DNA of 64,000 nt, taken from positions 62,001 to 126,000 of the forward strand of contig VWYX01000719.1 in the NCBI GenBank assembly GCA_013396525.1, written 5' to 3'. The stretch comes from Chaetorhynchus papuensis. Its lineage: Eukaryota; Chordata; Aves; Passeriformes; Rhipiduridae. The notes beneath the pieces are model-generated. The model had not been told where the DNA came from and made no database searches. It saw only the letters and a program-made list of their open reading frames with translations. The position numbers and the translations under genes are program-made. Below, piece by piece: positions 1-12,928 of the stretch (positions are counted from its first letter, which is position 1; each line of letters begins with the position of its first letter).

Positions 1-3000
1 CTATAGAAAAATGGGTGGCAGTGGCCTGAGCTTGGCCCATGCTAAGCTATTTTGAGTTCTTACTGCTCCTTGAGAAACCACCAGTAACTCAAAAGCAAAC
101 AGCTCGTGGCTATGGAAATAACTTTGAATGAGGTCACTGCAGACTTCTAACAGTAGGTGCATTCTGAAGAGAAAAGTTGCCCTTCCTTCCACTCATGAGA
201 GAAATAGAAAACGTTGCTTAAGAAGAGAGGACAAAAGCAGTTAGATGTAGCGTCACAATCTGGATATATATTTATTTATTAATGCTTGAGTTTTTAATGT
301 TCCAGCATTCTAGGATCCTGGTCGGAAGTTGCAGGTGCTCCTGTTGATTTCTTTGTATCTGTTTGTTTGGAAAAGACAGTTCCTTTCACAACATACCTTC
401 TAAAACAAATACTTCCCTCTTTGTGGAGCAGAGGAGTGGCAGAGATGTCCTGTTTACCTCAGAAACAGGGTTGAGATCTGCAGTAGGAGTGAGTTTCGTG
501 AGCTAGGAAAAGGGAGACAATGCTGTATTTGTTCATAACATATTTAGAACTGTATTTTATTGCCAGATTTTTGCTAGCAAGTTATACTCGTGACCTCACT
601 CATAAAGCATAGAGAAGTGAGATTTCTGGTGCTTGGCAGTTGGATAATCTGAGAAGGTCTGTGCTTAAATACAGCAGCAGAGCTCCAAGATAAAGGGATT
701 GCCACAAGCATCCCAAGCTTGTTTTGCTGTGTTCTGCAGGGAGAAAAGCAAACCCATGCAAATAGGTGTGTGCTCAGAGTCTGTTGCTCTACCCCTGCAG
801 GTTCTGGAGTGCTGGGTACTTTTTGTATTCAAAATCAGATCCTTAAACACCAACAGACTGCTGCCAGCAGAACTGTAGGTGCCCAAATGGCCATAACAAA
901 GACCTTAATGCTGTTTCTAAATGTTCTGATAAACTGAAAGCTTGAAAGGAATGGAGTCAGATATGAAGTAGGGTAGATGTAGTTAACCTTCTGTTGGTCC
1001 CTGAATCACTGCTCTCAATACACTTTATTCCCAGAAGCTATAGACAGTATTCACATATCCCTCGTGACTTTCTTAACCAGTCTCGTCCCCTGCTTGGAGG
1101 GGAGGAAGAGTAAGAAGGAAATCAAAAGGAGCATAAGCAGCTGCTAGCCTTGTGATTATCATAATAATTACGTAAGAAACTTAGCTAACCTGCTTAGAAC
1201 CAGACATTAACAAGGGGTTTTACAGAAAAGGATCCTTTAGGAATTTGAACGTACTAAAAACAACACAACAAACCAAACCTTCTGAACAAGTGAAAATCAA
1301 AAATTGTTTTAATTTGTTCCTCAATGTTTGTTCTTTGTGTGACACCATTTTCAGCTGTATAATGTTTGAGAATTAGCTTTTTCTCTAGGATTTGACTGGT
1401 TTGTTTGGGTTTTTTAAAGAACTGCAAAATTTTTGTGCAGACTGTTAAAAACTCCTCCCAGAAGGGGGAATGGTTAATCCCAGAGTGGTTTTATAATATC
1501 CTTGTCACTCAGGAGGGCTGTAACAGGGGTGGGAGGGGGGCACTATAACATCTCTAAAGTGCACAGAAGCTCTTCTTGCCTTGCTCCCAAGGCAGGCCCT
1601 GTATCCAGTTCCCTGCACCAACCCTGCCATGGGACAGAAGGAAGAGCTTTTCCTTTCAAACATGCTCTTATGGGGTTTTTGCTGCTTTTTAAGTGAAGCT
1701 TGCAGTTGTTTTTCACCAGACAGATGGGGCTGCAGGTTGGGACTGGCTCTGGAGGAAAGGCATGAAGGGGATTAGTGTTTTGAGTCAGGAATGGGTTGGA
1801 GCAAAGAAAAGTTGGGATTTTTTTTTTTTTTAATGCTCTTAGTCACCAAAACTGGATTTTGAGTGCAGTTAAGATGTCTCTGATTAGTGAGATGATAATT
1901 CAGTGAGCTGTAATCTGAAGAGCGATGCAGTGGGTGGGGTGTGGTAATAGGATGTCTTTTTCTGTGTTGGGAGAAGAACAAGTAAGGGATCATCTCCTCG
2001 TGGGAGTCCTCATGGGCTCTGCACACTGCAGGCCCCAAGGACTCTTCAGCATAATGAAGGACCAAGGAGCAAAGGTCCAGAGAGGCAGCCAGCCTGTGTT
2101 TCAGTTGCCTCTGAAATAATCCTTCCTTTGGGAGACTGTGGTCCTGCTGCCAGATCCTGGGGACTGTTCAGCATCTCTAAACTTTCAGATATATTTTTTC
2201 CTTCATAAAATTTTGGGACTGGGGGTGGGAGTATGAGAGACTAATGTATTGTAACAAAGACAGTAGATGTTTAATGACACTTCTGGACATGGGATTTGTA
2301 CCAACTATGTCCCTCTGAAATGTCAGAAATGCACGTGGGAGGAAAGCCTGATTCAGACTTTCAGAGCAGCTTTATGTCTTCAGTGGAGATCTGTAGCTTC
2401 ATCTGTAGCCAAAAAGAAGTGATGGGCATCCCTGCCAAAAGGCAAATTCTGTACCTTGCCCAACCCAGGCCAGTGCACTCTTCCTCAGTCTGCTTTTACC
2501 TATGGCTCCTGCATCACTTTTTCACATCCTCAGAGATGTTTTCTTTTCTACACACAGAATTCGTGGCTGGGTGCTTAAGGCATAACTCCATCTTTTGTCT
2601 GGGACTGCCAAACATCTGGCAGTCAGCTCAGTAGGCAAACGACCAGTACTTGACAGTCAGTCACTGCATGTATAGCAAGTCAGTTGTTAGACTAACTGTA
2701 TATTCGCTGATCAACAACACAGCAGAACACAGCACATCTGGGGAACACAGAAGTTACAGTGTCAGCGAGAAAAATGGGAGCATTAATTCTGTCCTTCTGT
2801 AGAGCTGTTACTGACAGAACTTACCCCTAATTCAGAGAGAGGATTTTATGCAGTCAGTTCTCAGTGGCAAGAAATGCCTTTGTCTCTTACACAGAGCACC
2901 AGCCTCTGCTCTGCTCATAACTGGAGCTTCCAGCTTCACAGGAACAAAAATCACAAAACCAGCAGTCAGTTTATATTAGACATATCACTTCAGGCGCTTC

Positions 3001-3290
3001 TGCTTTATGGTGCTTTTGTCTCCACCGACTTTAAGCTGGAATGGCATGTCCTTCACTGTTTTACAACTGGAGACAACTATGCTTTTGTCACATTCTTCAA
3101 TCTCGCTAATGTGTTGGTACACTGCAAATTGGAGCTGGGCTGTGCCTAAGCCTCCCGATGCTGTGTGTGTTCAGGGTGACAAAACTTCCCACTCTCTCGC
3201 ACCCCTTGGCTGAGGAAAGCCGAGCACAAAGGCTTGTCGAGCCTAACTGCAAAGTTATATTGCTACAAACGCAGAGACGAGAAATGCTGC
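1..3290. other. Upstream region without a supportable gene
   Basis: AT-leaning sequence with only short chance reading frames (up to 112 codons at 2296-2634) that show no recognisable domain, no codon bias and no linked splice sites. A T homopolymer sits near 1819-1833. I see no tRNA, rRNA or clear interspersed repeat. It is presumably the 5' flank of the CpG island that follows, or an intron or 3' flank of a neighbour I cannot identify. Confidence 0.6.
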
Positions 3291-3385
3291 GAGTTCTTCA
3301 AAAACACGCAGCTTTAAGCCCAGTTCTCATCAGCGGCGCCGCGGACCCCTCTGGCGCAGCGCTGGGCACTCGGACCGGCCGGCAG

Positions 3386-3393
3386 CCGCCATT
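3386..3393 (-). promoter_or_regulatory. YY1-like motif
   Basis: GCCGCCAT on the + strand reads ATGGCGGC on the - strand, the core of the YY1 consensus that is often found near CpG-island start sites. Motif match only; occupancy is not shown by sequence. Confidence 0.3.
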
Positions 3394-3405
3394 CGTTTTG
3401 GCGGC

Positions 3406-3411
3406 CACGTG
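3406..3411. promoter_or_regulatory. E-box CACGTG
   Basis: A palindromic CACGTG in the CpG island, the class of E-box bound by USF and MYC/MAX family factors. Short motif, so chance occurrence is possible; the promoter-like setting raises its value. Confidence 0.3.
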
Positions 3412-3545
3412 CAGAGCACCCGCCTTGCTCGGGCCTCGCTCGGTGAAGCAGAGGCTCGTTGTCCCGAGCGACAGAAGCGCCTTGTCCGCCGCCGGCGCTC
3501 CGGGCTGGGGATCCCGGGCACGGCCCGGCGCGGAGGGGCCGCTGG

Positions 3546-3556
3546 CCACGCCCCCC
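3546..3556. promoter_or_regulatory. CACCC/KLF-type GC box
   Basis: CCACGCCCCCC, a KLF/Sp-family type box, lies twelve bases 5' of the CCAAT box. The pairing of a GC box and a CCAAT box at this spacing is common in CpG-island promoters. Confidence 0.3.
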
Positions 3557-3565
3557 TTCCGCGCC

Positions 3566-3575
3566 AGCCAATGGG
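3566..3575 (+). promoter_or_regulatory. CCAAT box (NF-Y type)
   Basis: The decamer AGCCAATGGG, with CCAAT at 3568-3572, is a full-length NF-Y type CCAAT box. In CpG-island promoters such boxes usually sit some 60-100 bases 5' of the start site, which would place the start near or inside the assembly gap. Confidence 0.5.
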
Positions 3576-3620
3576 ATCTCACCGCCGGCTGCGCGCCTGG
3601 GGGGGGGCAGCCGGATCCTG

Positions 3621-3632
3621 CGGGGCGGGGCC
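3621..3632 (+). promoter_or_regulatory. Sp1-type GC box
   Basis: CGGGGCGGGGCC matches the Sp1 GC box core GGGGCGGGG and abuts the gap. Together with the upstream CCAAT box it marks the likely core promoter. Confidence 0.45.
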
Positions 3633-3635
3633 GCC

Positions 3636-3821
3636 NNNNNNNNNNNNNNNNNNNNNNNNNNNNNNNNNNNNNNNNNNNNNNNNNNNNNNNNNNNNNNNNN
3701 NNNNNNNNNNNNNNNNNNNNNNNNNNNNNNNNNNNNNNNNNNNNNNNNNNNNNNNNNNNNNNNNNNNNNNNNNNNNNNNNNNNNNNNNNNNNNNNNNNNN
3801 NNNNNNNNNNNNNNNNNNNNN
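3636..3821. other. Assembly gap (186 N)
   Basis: A run of 186 N inside the CpG island. The flanks are extremely GC-rich, which is the usual reason for sequence dropout in bird genomes. The transcription start site and part of the first exon may be hidden here. The true gap length is not known from the sequence. Confidence 0.99.
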
Positions 3822-4305
3822 CCGCGGGGAGGGGGGCGCGGGCTGCTGCTGCCGCCGCCGCGCCCGGCCCGGGGCGAGGAAGCGCTGCCGGGGGTCAGCG
3901 GCCGGCGGCAGGTGCCGCCCGGGGGCCGCGCTTTGTCTCCGCGTGGGGGGATGGGCGCGGCCCCTCCGGAGCGGCGGCGCCTCCCGGGCGGGGCGAGGGG
4001 GCTCCGGTGGGCTGGGAAAGCCCCCGCCCCGAGCCGCCCCCGCGGCGGGCTCTGCGGGGAGGAGGGCGGGGGTCGCCGCGGCTCCGCGCCCCGGCGGAGC
4101 AGGAGGAGCGGGCGGCGAGGCTGGCGAGCCCCTCCACCGGCGGTAGCGCTGCCGGGGTGCGGGGAGTAGTGGGACCGGGCGAGCCCTCCGCGACCTGGGC
4201 AGGGCTCGGTGGGAGGTGGCACCGGGCTGAGGGTCGGACAGCCCGTGCGGCCGCGCTGGAAGAGCTGCCCGGCCCTCGCCCCGCGCCTCGGAGGGCACTG
4301 ACCGG
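3822..4305 (+). other. PLXNB1: Candidate non-coding first exon of PLXNB1
   Basis: The coding exon at 42074 has a clean acceptor with only ten bases of 5' UTR, so at least one upstream non-coding exon must exist. The CpG island is the best place for it. The best donor I see at the 3' end of the island is GG|GTAATT with the GT at 4306; another (CAG|GTGTGT) lies near 4397. The 5' boundary is unknown because of the gap. RNA evidence would be needed to fix the exon. Confidence 0.3.
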
Positions 4306-4736
4306 GTAATTCCTGTTGGTCTGGAGATCACGTTTTCCACCTTGAACACGTTCTTTTTGAAAGAGTTTGCAGCAAGTGTTTGGGCCCCTCTGAGCAGGTG
4401 TGTTTTGTGTTCCAGGAGTTGCAATTTGAGATCTTTATTTTCTTAAATGTAAACTTTCTAAGACTGCTGCTTTATCTCAGGGCAACAGTCTGGAACAGGA
4501 GTAGTCCTGGGAGAGTATCTGGAGTGCTGCTGTAGTTACAAAGAGGAAGGGGCTACAACCCTGGGTGTTGTAAAACAGCGGGGTCAGTAATTTACTTAAA
4601 CAAGTGCTCTATTCTGTGTAAGGCTGAATGTGATCTGCTCATTTGTGACCTCACTTTTTGAATGGGGATCACAGAGGTGTTCTGCCTTGTGTATGAAATT
4701 CAGAAATCGATGACTTATATTAATGATGTGTCTGTG

Positions 4737-4744
4737 TGACGTCA
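4737..4744. promoter_or_regulatory. CRE palindrome TGACGTCA
   Basis: A perfect 8-base cAMP response element core, CREB/ATF class, about 430 bases 3' of the CpG island edge. Intact CpG-containing CREs are less frequent outside CpG islands, so its survival is mildly notable. Function is inference. Confidence 0.35.
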
Positions 4745-7462
4745 GGGAGCTAAGCCAGTGATGGAAGCATTCACCCCGATTCAGGGGGAAGCTGATGCAC
4801 TGAGCTGTTGTGCTACATGGTTTTGCATTCTAATGGGGAAATTGGTGTTTCCCCTTGTTACAAATGGGGCATGGAATTTCACAGGTTTTAATGAGGTCAC
4901 TTTGAGAGGCCAGCAATGCCTAGCAGAATCACAAGAGAAGAAAGCAAACAAGTTATGGACGGAGAAGGATCTGGCAGGGAAGGTGACTCGTAGGTAGTCT
5001 GGTGCTGAGCGGACTATTTCTATGCACATCCACACCTGTGTGCAGCTGAACTGGAATCTGCAAGCCAGAGACTTGCCCTGAACTGAGATTTGGCTAGAAA
5101 GCATTTACTATAGCATGGTCATATATGGAATTTTCTCTTTAAATTTCTTCCGACATGTGAAAAGAGTTAGGTTAATAATACGATTAACAATATTTAATAA
5201 GATTAAAATCACCAGCATAACTCTTGAGAAAGGTGGGTGCAGACTGTCAGCAGTTGACACTTTTAATCTCTACTTTCTCCCATGTGAGTGCTGTAAAGAG
5301 TTCAGGCTCCAAGACTCTGCTTGCTTTTCAGAACAGAAAAATTCTGCCCTTGCCTGCTGACAGCTCAGGTATTGCCTTACCTTTCATGTCCACCAACAGC
5401 ATCATATTCCCAGCGGGGCCACGGGATGTTCCCATATAAGGGCAGAGGGAATAGCTGACAGAGGGCTGTAATGAGCTTGCAGAGCCGTTCCCTTCAGTGC
5501 CAGTCTTTGTGTGAAGCAGGGTTGTTGCTGGAGTGTTGCTGCTGCTGGCATGCTTGGGCTTTCCTGGCAGTGCCAGCAGAGCCTGCAAGGACTGAACGAG
5601 CCTGAAAAGTATTGTTGCTGCCGAAGGTGGCCCCGTGAGCCTGGAGAGAGGCTGCCTGCCAAATTAAGCAGTGCCAGTTGTATGTTGGGTGTGCTCTGAA
5701 GGAAAAAGCACCCACCCAGGTTGCCTGTGTGGGGTGTGTGCTATCCAGCACTATCCAACAGAAGACAAAAGTAACTGCACTTGCTATCTTTCACTGTTGC
5801 TCTTTGCTTTCTGGAGTGTTCCTTTAGCCAGCAGTGATGGGTACACGGGAGCATTGTATCTTTTTCAGCATGAGTTTTAGTGTCAGCTGGAGAGGGAGAA
5901 CAACAGACGTGGAGAAGTTCAGAAGAAGATGAAGCAGCCACTCCCCAGAAATGCCTGAGATTTTTTTCTAGTAAAAGCTTTACTGCTGAATTGGGTAGAT
6001 TGACATTATTTCTCTTCTGTCATCTTCTTCTCTATCTCAGTTCTTCCTGTTGCCTGTCAAAGCAAACTCGCGAGGACTTCAGTTTCTTCTCCTCACTGAC
6101 AGCCTCTCCATCTGTTCTGGTTTTGTTTGTAGCTGTTGGTTTTGGTTTTTTTTTTTCTCCTGAAACTTCAAATTGTTTGTTGTAGCCAAGTTCTGAGCTG
6201 AACCCTCCCAATCTTGCATAAGGGCATCTTGGAGGAAGATGATAGGACTTTGATTCATCCCAGCTTGCAGGCTGTGCAGGGTGGTAGCAGTCAGAGGAGG
6301 CATGAGCCTGCCTGCTTCCTTGTAAGAATTAGCCCTCTAGATACAAGCTAGTTTCAGGAAGCAGGGGTTGGACTGGTGCCCTTTTTGCTCACCTGGATCT
6401 TCAGTGAAATGTCTTTGTGCTCTGCATGCTGGGATCTGGTGTATTCTACTGACTCTCCTTTGCATTCCCTATAATCTGTTAAAGCCCTGGATTTGATTTG
6501 CATTTATTTGTGGTACTTGTGAGTATCTGATTGCAGGATTACTGTATCTGAAAGGATTCATCTTCTGCCGTTCATCAAAACCACAGGAGGGCTGCTTTTG
6601 CCTTTATGGGAATGTGCCAGCTGGTCTTTCATTGTGCTGGTATCATTTTCCCTGTCCTATTATTGGAGGCGTCTTTGATGACCTGATGGTTGTGATGATG
6701 TCTTTAGAGAAGATTCATATTGATCATTTTTTGAGCTTTGTCTGGTTTCGTCTCAGTGCCAGCAGACAATTCCTATAAATTCTTGCATGTGTTTTTCAGA
6801 AACAAGCGATTGAGGCAGTAGGAGCATGTGCACAGTCTCGTGACATGATAGCACTGCTCCGGAAGGCAGAGTAGATGCTTAATTTAATTGGGAAACAGTA
6901 AACTCCTGTGTTGCACAGTCTTTACTCCAGCACAGTGGTGAAAGCCAAAGGATCTTTCCTGGTAGCACCCTGAGTCTAGGGGACTCTCTAAAAACAGCAT
7001 GGAGGGGGTTTTGCTACCTGCACGTTTCTCTGGGACAGTGAAGAATCAGAGACTGCGTGCTGTGGTTTGCCACAGCAATAACTGAGATGCTCCCCTGCTT
7101 AATAAACTGGCCGGGGTTGTAGTTGCTGGAGCTCAGACTTGCTAAGCTGCAAAGGTGCAAAAACATGAAGGAGGATGTTCCAACCTGTACTGACATGCAG
7201 CCCTGACTAATGGAAGAACCACAGTGCTTTGGTGTGAGCTCTTCTAGGCTCTGCCTCTTCTCCCCAGCTGCTTAAGTAATAAATGTGGAGGACTTGTTTG
7301 CACTGCTAATAATTTTTTTCAGCCGAGTAGTAACTAAGACATCTGAGCTATTTTGAGGTTCCAGGAAACAATTTAGGTCTTCTTTTCGTTAACTAGAAGT
7401 AAGTACTGCCTCCCAATGCTTGTGAGGGAAAGAAAAAAAAAGAAATAAATGGTTTCAGTTTA

Positions 7463-7590
7463 GGTCGATTTTTTTGTTGGTGGTGGTTTGATTTGTTTTG
7501 GATTTTTTGGGGTTTTGTTTTGTTTCTGTTTGGTTGGGGTTTTGTTGGTTGGTTGGTTTGGGACTCTTTTTTTTGTTGTTGTTATTTAAT
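7463..7590 (+). repeat. T/G-rich low-complexity tract
   Basis: About 130 bases made almost only of T and G on the + strand, with runs of TTGG, GGTT and GTTTT units and a closing TTGTTGTTG stretch. It includes a (GGTT)n-like block near 7540-7562. It resembles simple sequence grown by slippage and has several closely spaced GG pairs that could fold into a two-tier G-quadruplex. Confidence 0.7.
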
Positions 7591-10500
7591 CAATTTTTAA
7601 ACGGTTTCTAATATCCTGAATTTAATTTTAGAATTTCACTTTAAAATCCTGCCTGCCAATCTCAAGAAAGACAAAGAGGTGAAAGTGGAGTAGAAAAGAA
7701 CTTTGTGGTAACATGATCTGATTTTAGATGTTGATCAAAATGTGAAATGAATCTTCAAATGAAACAGATCCTAAGGAAATTTCCAGATGCCAGATTTTAA
7801 TTGAATGTGAACTTTAGTGATTTGCTTGCAGTATAAAAACTGCAACTACTGTTAGGATCTCTTCTTCTGTGCCTGCTAAACGTGTGAGATTTTGCTTTGC
7901 TTTTGCCTCTGAAGTTTAACTGTGGAACAGCTTGGAACTGTTGAGTTTCCCCAGCCTCTGCTCTGCACCAGCGCTGTGGCTCTGAAAATTCTTGCAACTT
8001 CGTAGCTACTCCCTTTTAGGAAATGATAATTCATTTCCCTTCTTGAAGTATCTGAACGCTGTAATTTTATCTTGCTACTTGTATCTATTCGTGGTTTATC
8101 TCGTGTGGGAAGTCTCTCATCCCTATGTCACAGGCTGTAAGTGGATTGCTCTTTGTTTCTGGTGGTGGTTTAGCTAGGCTGGTTCTGTAGAGGGGACTGG
8201 AGTTTAGGAATTGTGTCACCACTTGCTCCAGATACCCACATGGAATCTGTGGTGAGCCACTGGGATACACAGCTGTAAGGTATTGACTAAATGGATTGCT
8301 GTTGCTTTGTATCTGCAGGTGCAGACAATTTCAAGTCATCACCATTCTCCTTCCCTTTGCACTTTTCCTTAATTCTGAAATTAAAGGCAGTGCTGGGTTT
8401 CAGTGAAAAAAACATGTGTGTCAGCTTATCTCGGCATAATGTGGTATTGAGTAGCAAAGATGGGGTTCATCCTGCTGCTGAAGTTATTCCAAGGAGGATG
8501 CAGTCCTTGTGTCCTACCCTTCCCTGCAGCTCTGCCATGGCAGGAGACTAGTTGTGCCTGCAACTGTGCAGGTGGAGGAAGCTGATTGTGTTCAAGCATT
8601 TATGCTGATGAAACTTGTTTTCTGACTAAATTGCATGTCATTCTATAAATAGAATGGGTATGTTTGACATCTTACCCTGTCATAATAATTCTGAAAATTA
8701 CTACATAGAAGTAGTGTTTTCAGCTGAGGGTTTCTGCCCATGCATGTAATTTCAAAATAATTTTTGTTTCAATCTCTACTCTTTTAGCTTTCCTGTACTG
8801 CACCATTTCACAATTTGGTTAACTGTCTTCCCTGCTCTTTGTGTGGAGTTACATTAAGAACTGGAGTGCCACCTGTCTCCCCACTCTGATCCTAACTCCT
8901 GAAGATTGTGTGCTCTTGAAATCCCTCTGTGCCTACAAGTGCCCATGCCCTCCTCCTCCTGTGTGAGAGACTGAAGAACTTTTCGTTCTCTAGTTTCCAT
9001 AAAGAAATGCCAACCTCTGTGAACAGCTGGCCAAGCAAATGCTTGAGAAAATGCTCCTGGCATTGCCTGCTGAGTGCTCTGCTCAGCTGCAAGTCCTTCA
9101 GACAACAAAAATTTAAAGCAGAGGAACCATGGCTTCAGAGATGGTGCTGCCAGACCAGGCTTTGTCAGAAATAATGTCCTCACTGAAGCTGGTGTAGGGG
9201 TTTGGGCAGCTTGGAGTTAGTGGCCCTGAAGCAACTCTCTCTTTAGCACTTTCAGCCTTGATCCCAAGATTTTTTTGCATCAAACATTCTTAAAATGCTG
9301 GAGAGAGCAATTATGTTAGTGAATTATGAAATTATCATATGTGAGAGCATTTTTGGTAACACATGTGATGAGCATTTTGATCATCTGTTTGCTGCCTTCC
9401 ACACACCACAGTCATAAGCTCTTCTCACCTCTCTCCTACTTTTAGTGTAGCCAAAAGTTGTATGTGCTGGAGATCTCTAGTGCAGAAGCAGTTCCTGGAC
9501 TTTTGAATCCCACTGACATCAATATTTTGATCTTTATTTGCTTCCTGCATATGACTTCTTGCATACAGATTGCAGTCCATTACTGAATGATTCTACCCAG
9601 GAGAATGGTAAAGCTGATGTGTGACTGAATTAATTGCATGAGATCTGTGTGTGCCACTGTGGGAAACGGAGAAGTACTAACCAGGGACTCTGTTTATTTG
9701 CCAGATCTTTTTAGCATTTTGATAGAAATTGACAAAATGAGGCTGCAGAGAGGTTGAAGTACCTAGGGAGACTAAGGCATTTGTGAATTTATATTCTGAT
9801 CCTTAGCTGAAACATTTTTTGAATTGCATTTCATGACAACCTGAAACTTGAGAGAGATTTAAGACAAAGACTGCAAGGGCTTTTTGCTGTTTGTCCTGCC
9901 CAGCAGTGCAGCTTTCTCATGGCTATGATGGAGAGGTGTGGTTCCCTTGTGTGGCTGTGCCTTCTGCGGCACTGCTGTGGCTGTAATGGGTAACACTGAC
10001 TTGTACTGTTTACTTCCTCCTTTGATCTAAATTTTTTCCTTTCTTTTTGGGATTTGTAACTGGAAACTGTTCTCCAGATGTGTGACAGCCAACAGAGGTG
10101 CACGTGCAATTACAGAATGGCCCTGGGTGATTGCTACCAGCTTGTCCTCTTGGCAGCATAGGCAAAATTTGAATTGGCAGGAAGGCAGAGCAGCCCCTGC
10201 AGCACTGCCATCCCTGAGTGACTCGATGTGTTGAGTTCCTTGGCCTCAATAACAGGCAGCTGGAGCCCCAGAGCTGGAGTGTCTTGTTGTGCTCTGTGCC
10301 CAGCACTGCTGAGATGATGCAGAGCTAAAGAAAAAGGAGTGGTGGGGTAGAGCAGCTGCCATACAAATGCTGCTCTTGCTCTCCCTACTGCCCAGAGGGC
10401 AGGTACCTGCAAGATTACCTCCCACAGCAGCACAGACGGGCAGTAGGGACTATGTGTGCTGGCAGTGTGGCCACATAAGCAGCTGCACAGGACCAGATGA

Positions 10501-12928
10501 AAGAGCCATTTAGCCTGTTTTGCTTTCTCTGGGCTTGGGACAGTCAAGTCTCTGTCCTCACAGTGCCCAAGTCACCATGGCCCCTTCCTTCTCCACACTG
10601 AACTGGTCTGCAGGGGAGGTGAAAGCCTGTGTCAGTAGCCTCAGTAACAAGCTCAGCAGAGTGCCACAAACCTAAAGGCTTCTGACAATCACACTTTCTT
10701 GCTTATTATATTTTATGGTTATTCCTGTAGGTTGTAGCAGCAGTACTGTTCTGGATACTTGAACCTTGTAAATGCATTTTCTGTGCGTAGAACACAGGCA
10801 GTCCCCTGCCATCAATGGCCTTGCAAGTAATTGTTCTGTTTCACTGTGGGTCTGATGCCTCTCTGTACAGGGTGGTGGCATCATGAAGCTTTCCTTAATG
10901 ACCTATACTGATAATGGCCACTGTTCGCAATGCTTAACTAGGCTTCACCACTGTGGAGAGCTGTCCCTGTGGAACTCTGTGAATAAAGGTTGTGAAGAGT
11001 AGAAAGAGTAGGCAAGCTGATGTGGACACATTACAGACCAGTGTTATTTTGGATCCAGCCATCCAAATACATCTACAGCATCCCACCATTACAGACCTGC
11101 TGTAGCACAGCTCTTGCCATGGATCTATGAATGCCGAACTCATTAGCTACAGACAAATAACATCTGAATAGTGTTTGCCCTCCAGTGGATGACAGGGATG
11201 GGTGTCATGCTGGGAGGAACTTGTATGCTGGTGCTGCTCACAGAGTCACAAGAGCATTTCTGGTTAAGTACTTTTGCAGTTCAGTGTTCTCTTGCTGATC
11301 AAAGCTTTGTGTCTGTGGCTGGTGCAGGTGTTGAGCATCCACATGCAAGTCCCAGGATGCTGCTGCACTGAGCAAAGCTGTCACAGGAGAATGACCTGCA
11401 CTCACAGTTCCATGGTTTCATCCTTTTCCTGAATGTTTGAAAGCCGCTGGGCTACGCATCTGTTTCCCTTCCTCCCAGTGCTGCCAGCACGGTGTGATCC
11501 TAACGGGTGCTACAGTGACAATTACAGTCTCTGTGTTCTCTGCAGGCTGCCAAAGCCTGTTGGATCATCACAACACAAATGACACCTGGCTGTTCAGCTC
11601 TAGGATTGTAATCTGCATCCCCAAGTGCACCATGTAGGAAGTACCAGAAGGCACAAGGTCCTAATGAAGGAACTTTCACAATGTGTTTATTTTAAGCAGT
11701 TAGAAATTATATGTATGCAGTGACTCACAAGGGAAATGGTCTCTACCACTATAAACACATGGAGCATCCTTGTTATTCCACTCAGTAATGAAAAATACAT
11801 CTCAAAAACCTCTTTTCTGTACAGAGAAAGAATAAAACTTTTTGTGCTTGTAAAACTGTTAACTCTGCTGCGAACTGTCCTCTGTGTTGCTGCTTCCCAG
11901 ACTGAAATAGAACTGTTAGTTGACAAAATAGTACTGATGTCTTTACCTTTGGTGAACTATAGGAACACTTGTGTTTGTCTTCAGGCTGCTTTTCTGTGTA
12001 TGCTCTGAGAAGTCTTGTGCCTTTGGCCTGTTTTGGACAGAAAGGTGAAAAGCTCAACTGGAGGAAGGAGAATTGATCTTTTGAAAGCTGCAAGAAAAAA
12101 TAAAGTATTGCAAGACTTTCCTTCTAAGGAAGCAAAACGCTCCCTTTTAAATGAAGACTCTGCTTACACGTGTTAATTCCCTTTGGTTTTTTGTGGGATA
12201 GAAAGGTCACTTTGGTTCTATCTAAGCTATGAAAAAATCAATGGTTTAATCAATTTCTAAAGTAGATTTAGTCAAAATGACTACTGTGGTGTGGCTTGGG
12301 CTTTGATGTGTGAAGGTGTCCCAAAAAGCTGCTAGGAAAGTCAATGCAGGGCATTGCTGGAAATAAACTTAGAGAAATTGTAGGGGAATTTTCTGTCCCA
12401 TTCAGTATGTCCACGGGGTGTTTTTTTTTCCCCTTGCCCAGTCCCAGCATGGCTTCCTCCTGGTGTTTCTACTGAAAGAATGGATTGCTGCGAGCAGATC
12501 AACAAAAGCAGTCAAGCAGTTCACTTGAGCGGTCATGCATAAATATGAGCAGACTTTCTGCTGTTAAAACTGATGGGTAGCTTTCCCTGAAACCAGTTTT
12601 CCATAGGCTGCTTGTTCTGCTATTTGGAGCTGTCTTGGTGATCTTGTCCCCGACAGACAGCCAGGTATTGTTGTTCCTGGGTCGCTGGGCTGGGGGGTTC
12701 ACAATGGAAAGTAAATTTCTTTCTTTGAAAATGCCAAGGTAAGGGTTGGTAAAAGCCACATGTTTCATTCTACACTGTTGCCTTGGAATTATTTTCTTCC
12801 AAGTGGTAAACCAGGCAGAGCCCTTCCAGCTGTCACACACCGAAACCTGGCCTGTGCTCCTGCCTGCACACAGAGCATCAGCTCTCTGCCTTGTGCTCTT
12901 TGCAAACTTAGATGTGCATTTAATGCAT

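Larger units (their letters stand above)
3300..4310. promoter_or_regulatory. PLXNB1: CpG island, probable PLXNB1 promoter
   Basis: This is the only large, dense CpG cluster in the window; CG dinucleotides and G/C runs are continuous except where 186 bases are missing from the assembly. It contains a CCAAT box, GC boxes, a CACGTG E-box and a YY1-like motif on the 5' side of the gap. This is the usual architecture of a TATA-less vertebrate promoter. It lies upstream of, and in the right orientation for, the plexin-B1 coding exons, but about 38 kb away. The link to PLXNB1 is therefore inference; a bidirectional promoter or one for another transcript is possible. Confidence 0.6.

Noticed and set aside
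3158..4424. Several long frames through the CpG island on both strands
   Set aside because: They run through the N gap and owe their length to GC-rich sequence; Pro/Arg/Gly/Ala-rich with no domain.
6361..6400. GCAGGGGTTGGACTGG resembling a CR1 3' core
   Set aside because: The following CR1 blocks and octamers are missing; too short to support.
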